NCBI GenBank assembly: GCA_038231615.1
Contig: JBBRLA010000205.1
Coordinates: forward strand, 1-12,427
Source: JBBRLA01 sp038231615
GTDB lineage: Bacteria > Myxococcota_A > Polyangia > Palsa-1104 > JAEUJZ01
Length of the DNA: 12,427 nucleotides
Direction of reading: 5' to 3'
Of the stretch, positions 1 through 7,094 are shown piece by piece (the stretch's first letter is position 1; every line of letters begins with the position of its first letter). A model generated the notes under the pieces. It did no database searches, was not told the DNA's origin, and saw only the letters and a program-made list of their open reading frames with translations. A program made the position numbers and the translations under genes.

Positions 1-5
1 CCCGG

Positions 6-1394
6 TCAGCCGGGCAGCCCCAGCCGGGGCAGGATGGCCTCCTCGGCGGCGGCCAGCGTCGCGGGCAGCGAGATCGGGGGGTTGCGATGGGCCCCGCCCG
101 GCGGGCCCAGGTGGTAGGCCCGCTTGAAGCCGCCGAACTTCAGGCCATGGGCGGTGCTGATCACAACCACTCGGGCGCTTTGGGGGATCTTGCCCTCCGC
201 CGCCAGACGCGAAGCCACCGCCAGGGCCACCCCGGTGTGGGGGTCGGCGTAGAGGCCGTGCCGGTCGCCCATCATCGCGGCCTCCGAAAGTTCGTCCTCG
301 CTGGCGGACCCGACCAGCCCGTCGAACTCGCGCAGCACGTCGATGGCCTTGTGGACGTTCACCGGGTCGCCGATGCGGATCGCGCTGGCGTGGGTCTTGT
401 CGGCGGTGATGGCCTGGAAGCGCCAGTTGTCCTGGAAGGCGGCGTGAAGCGGCGCGGCAGCCGCGGCCTGCGCCACCACCAGGCGGGGCACGCGGGAAAT
501 GAGTCCCAGATCGCGCAACAGGCGCAGCCCCTTGCCGATGGCGGTGACGTTGCCCAGGTTGCCGCCGGGCACCACCAAAAAGTCCGGCGCCTCCCAGCCA
601 AGCTGCTGGCAAATCTCCACCGAGACCGTCTTCTGCCCCTCCATGCGCAGGGGGTTCATCGAGTTGGCCAGGTACACCCCGTGCTTCTCGCAAAAAGCGG
701 CCACCAGCTTCATGCAGCCGTCAAAGTCGGTGTCCAGCGAGACGGTCAGGGAGAAGTTGGCGATGGGCTGGATGAGCTGCTCGTCGGTGATCTTGCCCGC
801 GGGCAGGAACACCAGGGACGGAATGCCGGCGCGGGCGCAGTAGGCCGAAAGCGCCGCCGAGGTGTCGCCGGTAGAGGCGCAGGCCACCGCCGGGATGTGC
901 CGGCCCCGGGCGCGCATCCCCTGTACCATCGAGACCAGCACCGTCATCCCCAGGTCCTTGAACGATCCGGTGTGGCTTTGTCCGCACTGCTTGACCCACA
1001 GGCCGGGCAGCCCCAGGGCCTGTCCCAGCGTCGGCATCGGGAGCAGCGGCGTCCGCCCCTCTCCCAGGGTGACGATGTCTTCGTCGGCGGCCTGGGGGCA
1101 GACCCACTCGCGCTGGCTCCACACGCCGCTGCTTTCGGGGACCCCGGCCCGCAGGCCGGCCCGCTGGTCGAAGAGGTCGCGCCACTGTGCCCCGGTGCGG
1201 GTGGCCAGGGCGGCGGTGTCGTGGCGCACGTCGAGAAGCCCGCCGCACCTGGCGCAGCGGTAGCGCACCTGGGTCAGGGGGTAGCGCTCGTCGCAGCCGC
1301 CGTAGCAGGCGAGCCAGGCGGAGAAGGGCGAAGGTGCGTTCGTGTTGGCGATCTTCGTAGTCTTGGGATGAGTCGGGGTCTCGGACGACATCAT
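6..1394 (-). CDS. thrC: Threonine synthase (PLP-dependent)
   Basis: Converts O-phosphohomoserine to threonine and phosphate, the last step of threonine synthesis, in the cytoplasm. With the start at the Met-Met pair (1394) it is 462 residues. A small zinc-ribbon-like N-terminus carries Cys30, Cys34, Cys47 and Cys50. GEGRTPL lies at 111-117. The PLP lysine is Lys146 in HTGSFKDLG. A glycine-rich phosphate-binding loop (PGGNLGNVTAIGKG) sits in the middle, as in fold-type II enzymes. The frame stays open to 1592, but that would overlap the divergent kinase gene. An AGAGGG sits 7 bases upstream of the 1394 ATG, so I prefer this start; ATG at 1460 is an alternative with no ribosome site. The stop is TGA at 8-6. 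The closest relatives could include cysteate synthase-like proteins, but the motifs fit ThrC well. Family knowledge gives the reaction; the motifs are seen directly. Confidence 0.93.
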   Translation of the reverse strand: MMSSETPTHPKTTKIANTNAPSPFSAWLACYGGCDERYPLTQVRYRCARCGGLLDVRHDTAALATRTGAQWRDLFDQRAGLRAGVPESSGVWSQREWVCPQAADEDIVTLGEGRTPLLPMPTLGQALGLPGLWVKQCGQSHTGSFKDLGMTVLVSMVQGMRARGRHIPAVACASTGDTSAALSAYCARAGIPSLVFLPAGKITDEQLIQPIANFSLTVSLDTDFDGCMKLVAAFCEKHGVYLANSMNPLRMEGQKTVSVEICQQLGWEAPDFLVVPGGNLGNVTAIGKGLRLLRDLGLISRVPRLVVAQAAAAAPLHAAFQDNWRFQAITADKTHASAIRIGDPVNVHKAIDVLREFDGLVGSASEDELSEAAMMGDRHGLYADPHTGVALAVASRLAAEGKIPQSARVVVISTAHGLKFGGFKRAYHLGPPGGAHRNPPISLPATLAAAEEAILPRLGLPG

Positions 1395-1509
1395 GGGGCG
1401 GCCCTCTGCCGGTGGGGTGGAGCACGGAACGCAGGTCATGGATACCGGAGTCACACTCATGATATCGTAGTTTAGGACGACCCCTGCATATGCCTGACCC
1501 CATTGTGCG
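1395..1509. promoter_or_regulatory. Divergent intergenic region between thrC and the kinase-like gene
   Basis: This 115-base gap must hold both promoters. The only AT-richer patch is about 1456-1476; read on the minus strand it contains TACGAT (4 of 6 to the -10 consensus), suitable for a thrC transcript starting near 1455. No convincing -35 box is visible for either direction. A seven-codon open frame (1490-1513) lies just before the kinase start. The promoter assignment is inference. Confidence 0.35.
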
Positions 1510-4500
1510 ATGACTCCGGAATCCACACCCACCTGGCTCATCGGGCCTGAAATCGCGCCCTCGTCTCGGATCGGCTCGGTGCTCAGCGGCACCTACCGTC
1601 TGGACGCGTTTTTGGGGCAGGGCCTGACCGGCATCAGCTACAACGCCTGGCACCTGCGGCAGAAGATGCCCTTCTCGGTGAAGCTTTTGCACCGGGACCT
1701 GCAGCCGAGCCACGAGCGGGTGATCCGCCTGCGTCAGGACCTGCGGGCGCTGGCGGGGCTGGGCCCGTGTGGCTTCCTGCCCATGGAACTGAGCTTTGCC
1801 CCCGACGGAGCGCCCTTCCTGGCGGCGGAGCTTCTGGTGGGCGAGACCCTGCGGCAGCGTCTGTCCCGCGGGCCGATGCCATCGCTGGCGGCGGGGATCG
1901 CCGTGGCCTCGGTGGCGCGGGCCCTGTCCGCGGCCCACCGCCTGAACGTGGTCCACGGCGACCTGCGGCCGGAGAACATCTACATCCCGGCGCTGCCTGG
2001 TCAAGAGATCGCCGCCGGGCAACCGGCCCTGCTGGACGCGGCCCTGCACCACCTGCGCCGCCGGCCGATCGGCCTGGACGAGTCGCTGCCCCTGCGCAAG
2101 CTGGCCTACCTGGCCCCCGAGCAGGCCAGCGGCGAGGTGGACGTCGCGGATGCCGCGGGGGACATCTTCGCGCTGGGGGCGATCCTCTACGAGTGCCTCA
2201 CCGGGCAGCAGGCCTTCGGCGCCAACGAGATCGAGGTGGTCCTGGAGAAGCTGGCGCAACCGCCGGAGCGGCTTTCGCTGCCGCGGGAAGTCGGGGCCCC
2301 GCCGGGGTTGGCCGAGGCACTGGGGGTGGTCATCGCCGCCGCCTGCGCCCGCGACCCCGAGGCGCGCATCCCGTTGATGCAGGGTCTTTTGGACGGGCTC
2401 TCCCTGGCCTACGCCGGGGTTGGGCTGCCCCTGCCGCCCGCCGACGAACGGCTGCCGGTGCTTTCACCGGGGCGGGCACGGCGCAGCACGGTGGCGCAGA
2501 AGAAGGTGGTGCCGCTGCGGCCGGTCGGCCACCCGGCTGAGTACCTGGCCACCGATGACGAGGAGATGGAGATCCGGGTGGAGCGCGGGACCCCGGTGCC
2601 GGAAAGCGGCGCGCACGGTGCGGTGCCGCCGTCGCCGCCGATGGGGTCCGCCCCTCGCGGGCCGCGGGCGACGGTGCGGGCGCGGGACCTGTCGAAGCTG
2701 CTTTTGGACGTGCGGGCCGGGCGGCTGGACGCGGCGCTGGCGGTGACCCTGGCCGGTGCCGGGGAGGAGTTACCCGCCGAGGGGCCGCGAGAACCCACGG
2801 AAGCCGATCGCATCGCCGAAGCCGGACGGGCGGCGGTGCTGGCACGTGCCGAGGCGGCGCGGGCGGCCCGGGAGGGCGAAAATACGGATCGGCTGCGCTA
2901 CGAGGTGGAAGCCGAGGAAGCGTCCCGGGAAGCCAAGCGCAAGGTGCTGGAGGCGGCACGTGGGGAGGTGCTGGCCAAGATGCGCGCCGAGCTGGACGAG
3001 AAAAAGGCCGAGCGGCTGGAGCGGGTGGCGGCGGCGCGGCGCGAGGCGGAGGTGCTGGAGGCCGAGCGAAAAGAGGCGGAGCAGAAAGAGGCGGAGCACG
3101 CCGAGCGGGTGCGCCTCTCGGCGCGGCAGGCGGAGGCGGCGCGGAAGGAAGCGGCTCGGCTGGAGGGCGAGCGGCTGGCGGCGGAGCGTCTGGGGGCCGA
3201 GATCGAAGCCTCGATGCGCCGCGAGGCGGAGCGCGCGGAGGTGGCGCGGAAGGAGCGGGAGATCCTCGAGGCGGCGCTGAAGGAGGCGGAGCTAAAAGAG
3301 GCGGCACGGAAGGACGCGGCGGCGCAAGCGGAGGCGCTGGCGGAGGCGACGCGGAAAGAGGCCGCCGAACGGGAGCAGGAGTGGCAGCAGGCGGCGGCGG
3401 CGTGGGAGGCGGCGGCGCGGGACATGGAGGAGGCGGAGGCCGAGGCCAAGAAGGAGGCGGTGCAAGAGAACCAGGCCAAGGCGGCGGCGCGGGCGCAGGT
3501 GGCGATGAAGCTGGCCACCGAGCGGCTGGCGGAAGAGGAGCGGCTTTCGCGGCAGGCCCGGGAGGCGGAAGCGGCGGCGAAGACGGCGCAGGAGCAGTCG
3601 CTGGCCGCGGCGGCGGAGGCGCAGCGGGCGGTCGAGGAGGAGGGGCGCCGGGCGGCGGCAGTGCAGAAGGCCCAGGCCGAGATGCGGACGGCGGAGGAGG
3701 CGCAGCGGAAGGAGGCGGCGGCGCGAGAGGCGGCGGGGCGGGAGGCGGCGGTGGCGCGGGCCGGCAGCGAGGCGCGGCTGATGGAGGCGGCGCTGGCGCA
3801 GGAGGCGGCGCGAGAGGCGGAGGCGGAGCGGGAGATCGTGGCCGAGCGGATCTCCCGGGTGACGCAGGCGCTGGCGGTGGTGCGGCAGACGTGCCAGATC
3901 GAGATCGTCGACCTGGGCCGGGAGATCAGCGAGATGCGAACGGCGCCGCCCCCCGTGCCGGGACCCGCCGCGGAGGCGCCGCTTCTGGCGGAGCGACCGA
4001 CGCTGGCGCTGGATCGGTCGATGCTGCTGGTGGAGCGGCCGACGGGGGTGGTGGAGCGGCCCCAGGGGGCGGCCGAGCGGTCGGTGATGGCCGGGCAGAT
4101 GATGGCGCTGGAGCGGTCCGCGTCGGCCCTCGACATGCAGCCCGAGGGGAAGGCGCAGGGGCCGGTCTCCGGGGCGACGTACGATTCGAAAGAGCAGCGC
4201 GTGAGTTCGGGCCTGCACGAGAGCCCGTGGCAGACACCCGTGGGGTCTTTGGCGCAGCCGGTGGGGGCGCCCTACATGGTGCCGGTGACCGGGCCGAACG
4301 GAGAACAGGTGCTGGTCCCGGCGATCCCGGTGACGTGGCTGCCGGAGCCACGGCGGGGGGTGTCTCCGCGTCAGATGGTGGCGATCTTCGCTGCGACGGT
4401 GGTGGCGGCGGCGAGCCTGGGGGCGTTGGCGGTGTGGCTGCTGGTGCGGCGGCCGTCCATGCCGCCGGAGCCGTTGGAAGGGACGACGCAGGCCGCGCAG

Positions 4501-4830
4501 GCCCCGGTGGTGGCGCCGCCGAGGACGTCCACCGTGCCGGTGGTGGCGACCCCGCCCCCGGTGCCTGTCGTGCCCCCCCCGGTGCCTGTCGTGCCCCCCC
4601 CGGTGCCTGTCGTGCTCGACACGAAGCCCGACGAGGCCCTGCCGGCCCCCGCCGAGTCTCACCCGAACCGCCGTCCCGCATCGGTGGTACTGCCGCCGCT
4701 GCGGACCCTGGCAGACAGGCCGGTCCACTCCGCGGAGCGGGGGATCGAGAGCGGATCTACCCCGACCCACGGTGCTGCCAGGGGCCCGCAACGAGGTCCC
4801 ATGAATCAGGACATTCGCAACCCATTCTAA
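1510..4830 (+). CDS. Ser/Thr-kinase-like membrane protein with long coiled coil and Pro-rich tail
   Basis: 1106 residues. An N-terminal protein-kinase fold spans about 23-300: glycine loop GQGLTG (36-41), ATP lysine Lys58, HGD in place of HRD (149-151), Asn156, DAA in place of DFG (176-178), APE (202-204), and the helix-F Asp in DIFALG (about 218). The helix-C glutamate appears to be Asp77. A low-complexity linker follows. Residues 430-808 are an almost unbroken Ala/Glu/Arg/Lys helix resembling TolA-type or single-alpha-helix segments. Next come ERPT-like repeats (about 820-860), one membrane helix (957-979) and a Pro/Val-rich tail with a 7-residue repeat. Kinase and coil should be cytoplasmic and the tail periplasmic. 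The retained Lys58, Asp151, Asn156 and Asp176 leave activity possible, but it may be a pseudokinase. The ATG has no clear Shine-Dalgarno. Substrate unknown. Confidence 0.9.
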   Translation: MTPESTPTWLIGPEIAPSSRIGSVLSGTYRLDAFLGQGLTGISYNAWHLRQKMPFSVKLLHRDLQPSHERVIRLRQDLRALAGLGPCGFLPMELSFAPDGAPFLAAELLVGETLRQRLSRGPMPSLAAGIAVASVARALSAAHRLNVVHGDLRPENIYIPALPGQEIAAGQPALLDAALHHLRRRPIGLDESLPLRKLAYLAPEQASGEVDVADAAGDIFALGAILYECLTGQQAFGANEIEVVLEKLAQPPERLSLPREVGAPPGLAEALGVVIAAACARDPEARIPLMQGLLDGLSLAYAGVGLPLPPADERLPVLSPGRARRSTVAQKKVVPLRPVGHPAEYLATDDEEMEIRVERGTPVPESGAHGAVPPSPPMGSAPRGPRATVRARDLSKLLLDVRAGRLDAALAVTLAGAGEELPAEGPREPTEADRIAEAGRAAVLARAEAARAAREGENTDRLRYEVEAEEASREAKRKVLEAARGEVLAKMRAELDEKKAERLERVAAARREAEVLEAERKEAEQKEAEHAERVRLSARQAEAARKEAARLEGERLAAERLGAEIEASMRREAERAEVARKEREILEAALKEAELKEAARKDAAAQAEALAEATRKEAAEREQEWQQAAAAWEAAARDMEEAEAEAKKEAVQENQAKAAARAQVAMKLATERLAEEERLSRQAREAEAAAKTAQEQSLAAAAEAQRAVEEEGRRAAAVQKAQAEMRTAEEAQRKEAAAREAAGREAAVARAGSEARLMEAALAQEAAREAEAEREIVAERISRVTQALAVVRQTCQIEIVDLGREISEMRTAPPPVPGPAAEAPLLAERPTLALDRSMLLVERPTGVVERPQGAAERSVMAGQMMALERSASALDMQPEGKAQGPVSGATYDSKEQRVSSGLHESPWQTPVGSLAQPVGAPYMVPVTGPNGEQVLVPAIPVTWLPEPRRGVSPRQMVAIFAATVVAAASLGALAVWLLVRRPSMPPEPLEGTTQAAQAPVVAPPRTSTVPVVATPPPVPVVPPPVPVVPPPVPVVLDTKPDEALPAPAESHPNRRPASVVLPPLRTLADRPVHSAERGIESGSTPTHGAARGPQRGPMNQDIRNPF
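4556..4614 (+). repeat. 21-bp in-frame tandem repeat coding for PPVPVVP
   Basis: The segment GTGCCTGTCGTG recurs at 4561, 4582 and 4603, an exact 21-base period. It encodes a seven-residue Pro/Val unit in the tail after the membrane helix of the kinase-like protein. Copies are nearly identical at DNA level, which suggests recent slippage or recombination. Pro-rich periplasmic spacers of this kind are known from TonB-like proteins; a wall-spanning role here is inference. Confidence 0.85.
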
Positions 4831-4967
4831 CCCGAGTCTCCTTGAGCCTGGATCAAATGCGTGGGCCCACTGCTTCAACTGGCGCCAGCGGGCCAGGGAG
4901 ACGGCCGTCGCGGTGAAGATTCCGATGCGGATGGCCCCTTGCGCCGCTTGGGGCTATATTGAACTTC
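4831..4967. promoter_or_regulatory. Intergenic region with two perfect palindromes and a -10-like box
   Basis: The gap separates the kinase-like gene from the cupredoxin gene. It holds two perfect 10-base palindromes, GTGGGCCCAC (4861-4870) and CTGGCGCCAG (4879-4888), eight bases apart. TATATT (4955-4960) is a good -10-like hexamer only seven bases before the preferred ATG, so any transcript from it would have almost no leader. No good -35 lies 16-18 bases before it, and no T-run terminator follows the kinase gene. Function is inferred. Confidence 0.35.
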
Positions 4968-5378
4968 ATGCGCTCCCCATTGAGTCCCCTGTGGGCCATT
5001 TTGTGTGCCGGTGCCCTCCTTGCCGGGCCCGCCGCCTGCCACAAAGGCTCCGACCCCACCGTCTCCGCCGCCCCGAGCGGTCCTCCCGGCACCGCCGCCG
5101 CCCCGCGGCACGTCGAGATCACGGTCTCCAACCTGGGTTACATGCCCGCTCGCATCCTCGGCAGGCCGGGCGAAGAATTGCTCCTCGTCTTTCGCTATTC
5201 CCCCTCCGCCGGCGAGTGCGGCCGGGAGGTGGTTCTGCTAAACCCCAAGGGACCCGTCCGCTTGACCCTGTCGGCCGAACGCCCGGTCGAGGTGGCAATG
5301 TCTCTGCCGAAAGACCGGTCCGAGGTGGGCTTTACCTGCGGAATGGGGATGCTGCGCGGGACGCTGGTAGTGCAGTAG
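4968..5378 (+). CDS. Cupredoxin-like putative lipoprotein
   Basis: 136 residues from ATG 4968; an in-frame TTG at 4959 would add three. Residues 8-24 form a signal peptide ending in a lipobox-like PAAC, with Cys24 as the likely lipidated residue (Pro at -3 is unusual). A disordered Ser/Pro/Ala linker follows, then a single small beta-sandwich (about 47-136) resembling the Cupredoxin_1 family: GYMPARI, then CGREVVL (Cys84), then FTCGMGM (Cys124, Met126, Met128) close to the C-terminus. In the family these Cys/Met positions are candidate copper ligands. There is no histidine inside the beta domain after His48, so a classical blue-copper His2-Cys-Met site is not evident; Cu(I) binding or a metal-free fold is possible. 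It likely sits at the outer membrane facing the periplasm. No copper-resistance neighbour is visible. Confidence 0.75.
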   Translation: MRSPLSPLWAILCAGALLAGPAACHKGSDPTVSAAPSGPPGTAAAPRHVEITVSNLGYMPARILGRPGEELLLVFRYSPSAGECGREVVLLNPKGPVRLTLSAERPVEVAMSLPKDRSEVGFTCGMGMLRGTLVVQ

Positions 5379-5379
5379 C

Positions 5380-5718
5380 TTAGCAAAGCCCTGCCACCGC
5401 CCCCCGCAGCGCCGAGACCGACGGGCTGCGCAGGTAGATGATCGGCGCGTGGTCGCGATGCGCCAGCCGCTGCGCCGCCTCTCGCAGCGGGTGGGACACC
5501 ATGCCGACCATCACGATCACCAGGGCGATGCGGCGGGCCGCGCGGCGCGTGCCTCCAGGCAGCCGACGCTCATAGTGCTGGAGCGAGAGGCCCTTTTGAG
5601 CGACGACATCGCGGTAGTGATCCGACAGGCCGCCGCTGCCCCCGATGAGCACCACGGTACCCGACCGTTCCGGGGCCTTCGGGTCTCGTTCTTCGCTGCG
5701 TTTGTTGCGATCCTGCAT
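5380..5718 (-). CDS. DUF2325-type small protein
   Basis: 112 residues. After a charged, disordered ~20-residue N-terminus it has one Rossmann-like domain: VVLIGGSGG (22-30), HYRDVV (34-39), a Gly/Arg loop, VSHPLR (74-79) and IIYLRSPSVSAL (93-104). This order matches DUF2325, where a GG-containing first strand, an SH motif and a closing 'LRSS' strand are typical. The molecular function of this family is not firmly established, so no role is assigned. It is convergent with the cupredoxin gene (one base between the stops) and lies 146 bases downstream of the FG-GAP/TPR gene on the same strand. No Shine-Dalgarno is obvious before the ATG; a later start is possible, but the domain begins near residue 20, so the loss would be small. 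Confidence 0.7.
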   Translation of the reverse strand: MQDRNKRSEERDPKAPERSGTVVLIGGSGGLSDHYRDVVAQKGLSLQHYERRLPGGTRRAARRIALVIVMVGMVSHPLREAAQRLAHRDHAPIIYLRSPSVSALRGAVAGLC

Positions 5719-5864
5719 GCAAGGGGATACAGCAAGCCCCGGGCCGACCCCGCGGCGTGCTCCTCTCTCGTCGGAGAGCCGCGCCCCGTGAGGTCCACCG
5801 GGGCAAGTTGACAGCGCGGGCCGTCAATCCCCGTGACATTCTGGCGAAGCGGGCGTGCCGCTGC
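5719..5864 (-). promoter_or_regulatory. Leader region of the DUF2325 gene with hairpin and inverted repeat
   Basis: 146 bases between two minus-strand genes. It contains a strong stem-loop at 5783-5804 (GCCCC/GGGGC plus GTG/CAC with one bulged C, loop of five) and an inverted repeat TTGAC-N10-GTCAA at 5808-5827. The hairpin lies about 60 bases after the FG-GAP/TPR stop and has no U-run, so it is a doubtful terminator. The inverted repeat could be an operator for the DUF2325 gene. Both roles are inference. Confidence 0.35.
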
Positions 5865-7094
5865 TCAGGGCGCCTTGGGCGCGGGCGCCTTGTCCGCGGG
5901 CAGCTTGTCCCTTTGGCGTTCCTTCTCGTCTTCTTCCTTAATCGCCCGCAGCCGATCCTCCGCGGCCTTTTGCAGCGCCGGCGTTGGACTCCGTTCCAGG
6001 CACGCCCGCAATGCCGGCTCCTCCTCGTCGTCATTGGCGGCGCGATACACTTGGGCCAGGGCGCAATAGGTAGACGCCCGCTCCGGCTCCAGCATCCGGG
6101 CCCGCTGCACGGCCAGGAGCGCCCGCGAGGACTGATCCAGCCGCAGCAGCACCGGCACCAGTTGCAGGAGGGCCGCCTCATTGTAGGGTGAGATGCTCAG
6201 CGCCTGCTCCAGCGCGGAGGCGGCCCGCCGCCACTCCCCCTGGCTGGCCAGGCGAGCGGCCTGCTCTCGCAGCGCCTTGGCCTTGCGCTCCTCCGGGCTC
6301 TCGTCCCGGTAGCGCCGCGTCAGCGCCGGGTCCTCGTGCAGCGACAGGCCATCGCCGGAAAAGCGGAACACCAGCGGACGCAGGTGGCCGCGCAACACCA
6401 CCTCCTTTGTCCCGTCCCGGTCCACGTCGACGAACTCGACCCGGTTCTGTCCGTCTCGCAGCGTGCCGTCCGGCAGCGTGGCGATCCGGTGGGCGCAGAA
6501 GGTCAGGAGGGTGCGGAAGTGCGCCCCGTCCCATCGCCGCAGCCGCGCCACGCTCAGGGTGTTGCCGTCTGCTAGCGGCACGTCGTGGCCGTCGCGCAAA
6601 AGCGGCGGCCCGGCCAAAGCCGGCAGCACCACCGTGGCCATGGTCGGCTCTGCATCGGCTTCGACGGGGTGGTAATCGGAGAGGACGAACCCCCCTTGGC
6701 GAGCCAGATAGATGACCCCGTAGGCCACCGGCCGAGGCCCCCCCCGCCGCCCCGCCAGTACCACGTCGGGGCGACCGTCTCCGTCAAGGTCCTCCTGTGC
6801 CTCGGCGCCCGCGGGACCGATCTGCTCCGCCGCCACCGGCCCGCAGGGCAGGCCCGGCAGCTTGCACGAGACGGCCGCCTGCAACTCGACCGTCGCCACG
6901 ACGCCGCAGAACTCGCTCCCGGGCGCTGGCGCCCCGGCCCGCGCCACGCCCGAACTCCGCCAGATGACGATGACGATGACGATGACGACAACCAAAACCC
7001 AGAGCCCACCTTTCCGCAGCCAGCCGGCGTGGTCCGCGCGCAAGAGGCCGCCGCAACCCCCCCACGGGGTGATCGACGAAGAAGAAAGGCGCAT
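5865..7094 (-). CDS. Membrane-anchored FG-GAP/TPR protein
   Basis: 409 residues from ATG 7094; the frame is open to 7193 but would then overlap glyA. A short N-terminus is followed by one membrane helix (30-45) made largely of Val-Ile dipeptides. After it come Cys-containing segments (63, 77, 84) and two calcium-loop motifs of FG-GAP/dockerin style: DLDGDGRPD (102-110) and DVDRDGTKE (223-231), each leading into a 'VVL' strand, as in beta-propeller or VCBS-like repeats. Residues 268-370 are helical with TPR-like pairs (EWRRAASALEQALSISP, then SSRALLAVQRARMLEP). The tail is highly charged. The calcium-type loops favour a periplasmic or surface location, which would put the TPR part outside as well. 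The specific function is unknown. The likely promoter is in the 7095-7186 gap shared with glyA. Confidence 0.75.
   Translation of the reverse strand: MRLSSSSITPWGGCGGLLRADHAGWLRKGGLWVLVVVIVIVIVIWRSSGVARAGAPAPGSEFCGVVATVELQAAVSCKLPGLPCGPVAAEQIGPAGAEAQEDLDGDGRPDVVLAGRRGGPRPVAYGVIYLARQGGFVLSDYHPVEADAEPTMATVVLPALAGPPLLRDGHDVPLADGNTLSVARLRRWDGAHFRTLLTFCAHRIATLPDGTLRDGQNRVEFVDVDRDGTKEVVLRGHLRPLVFRFSGDGLSLHEDPALTRRYRDESPEERKAKALREQAARLASQGEWRRAASALEQALSISPYNEAALLQLVPVLLRLDQSSRALLAVQRARMLEPERASTYCALAQVYRAANDDEEEPALRACLERSPTPALQKAAEDRLRAIKEEDEKERQRDKLPADKAPAPKAP
6963..6986 (-). repeat. GATGAC hexanucleotide microsatellite coding for the membrane helix
   Basis: Four perfect copies of GATGAC, followed by a degenerate fifth. 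On the coding (minus) strand they read as alternating Val and Ile codons that form most of the single membrane helix of the FG-GAP/TPR protein. Copy-number change would lengthen or shorten the helix by two residues without a frameshift. Confidence 0.9.

Noticed and set aside
87..1475. Long plus-strand open frame opposite thrC
   Set aside because: Its translation is His/Gly/Arg low-complexity text and it is antisense to a clear ThrC; long false frames are expected at this GC.
2330..4878. Several long minus-strand frames (for example 2330-3307, 2898-4136 and 3292-4878) opposite the kinase coiled coil
   Set aside because: They are Pro/Ala-, Ser/Ala- or Arg/Leu/His-only translations of the Ala/Glu/Arg codon pattern of the coil, with no domain-like sequence.
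3381..4916. Plus-strand Gly-rich 511-codon frame overlapping the kinase gene
   Set aside because: It is a frame-shifted reading of the GCG/GAG-rich coil, almost all Gly and Ala; no start signal or domain.
5783..5804. Intrinsic terminator for the FG-GAP/TPR gene
   Set aside because: The stem is GC-rich but lacks a following U-run and is about 60 bases past the stop; kept only as a stem-loop.
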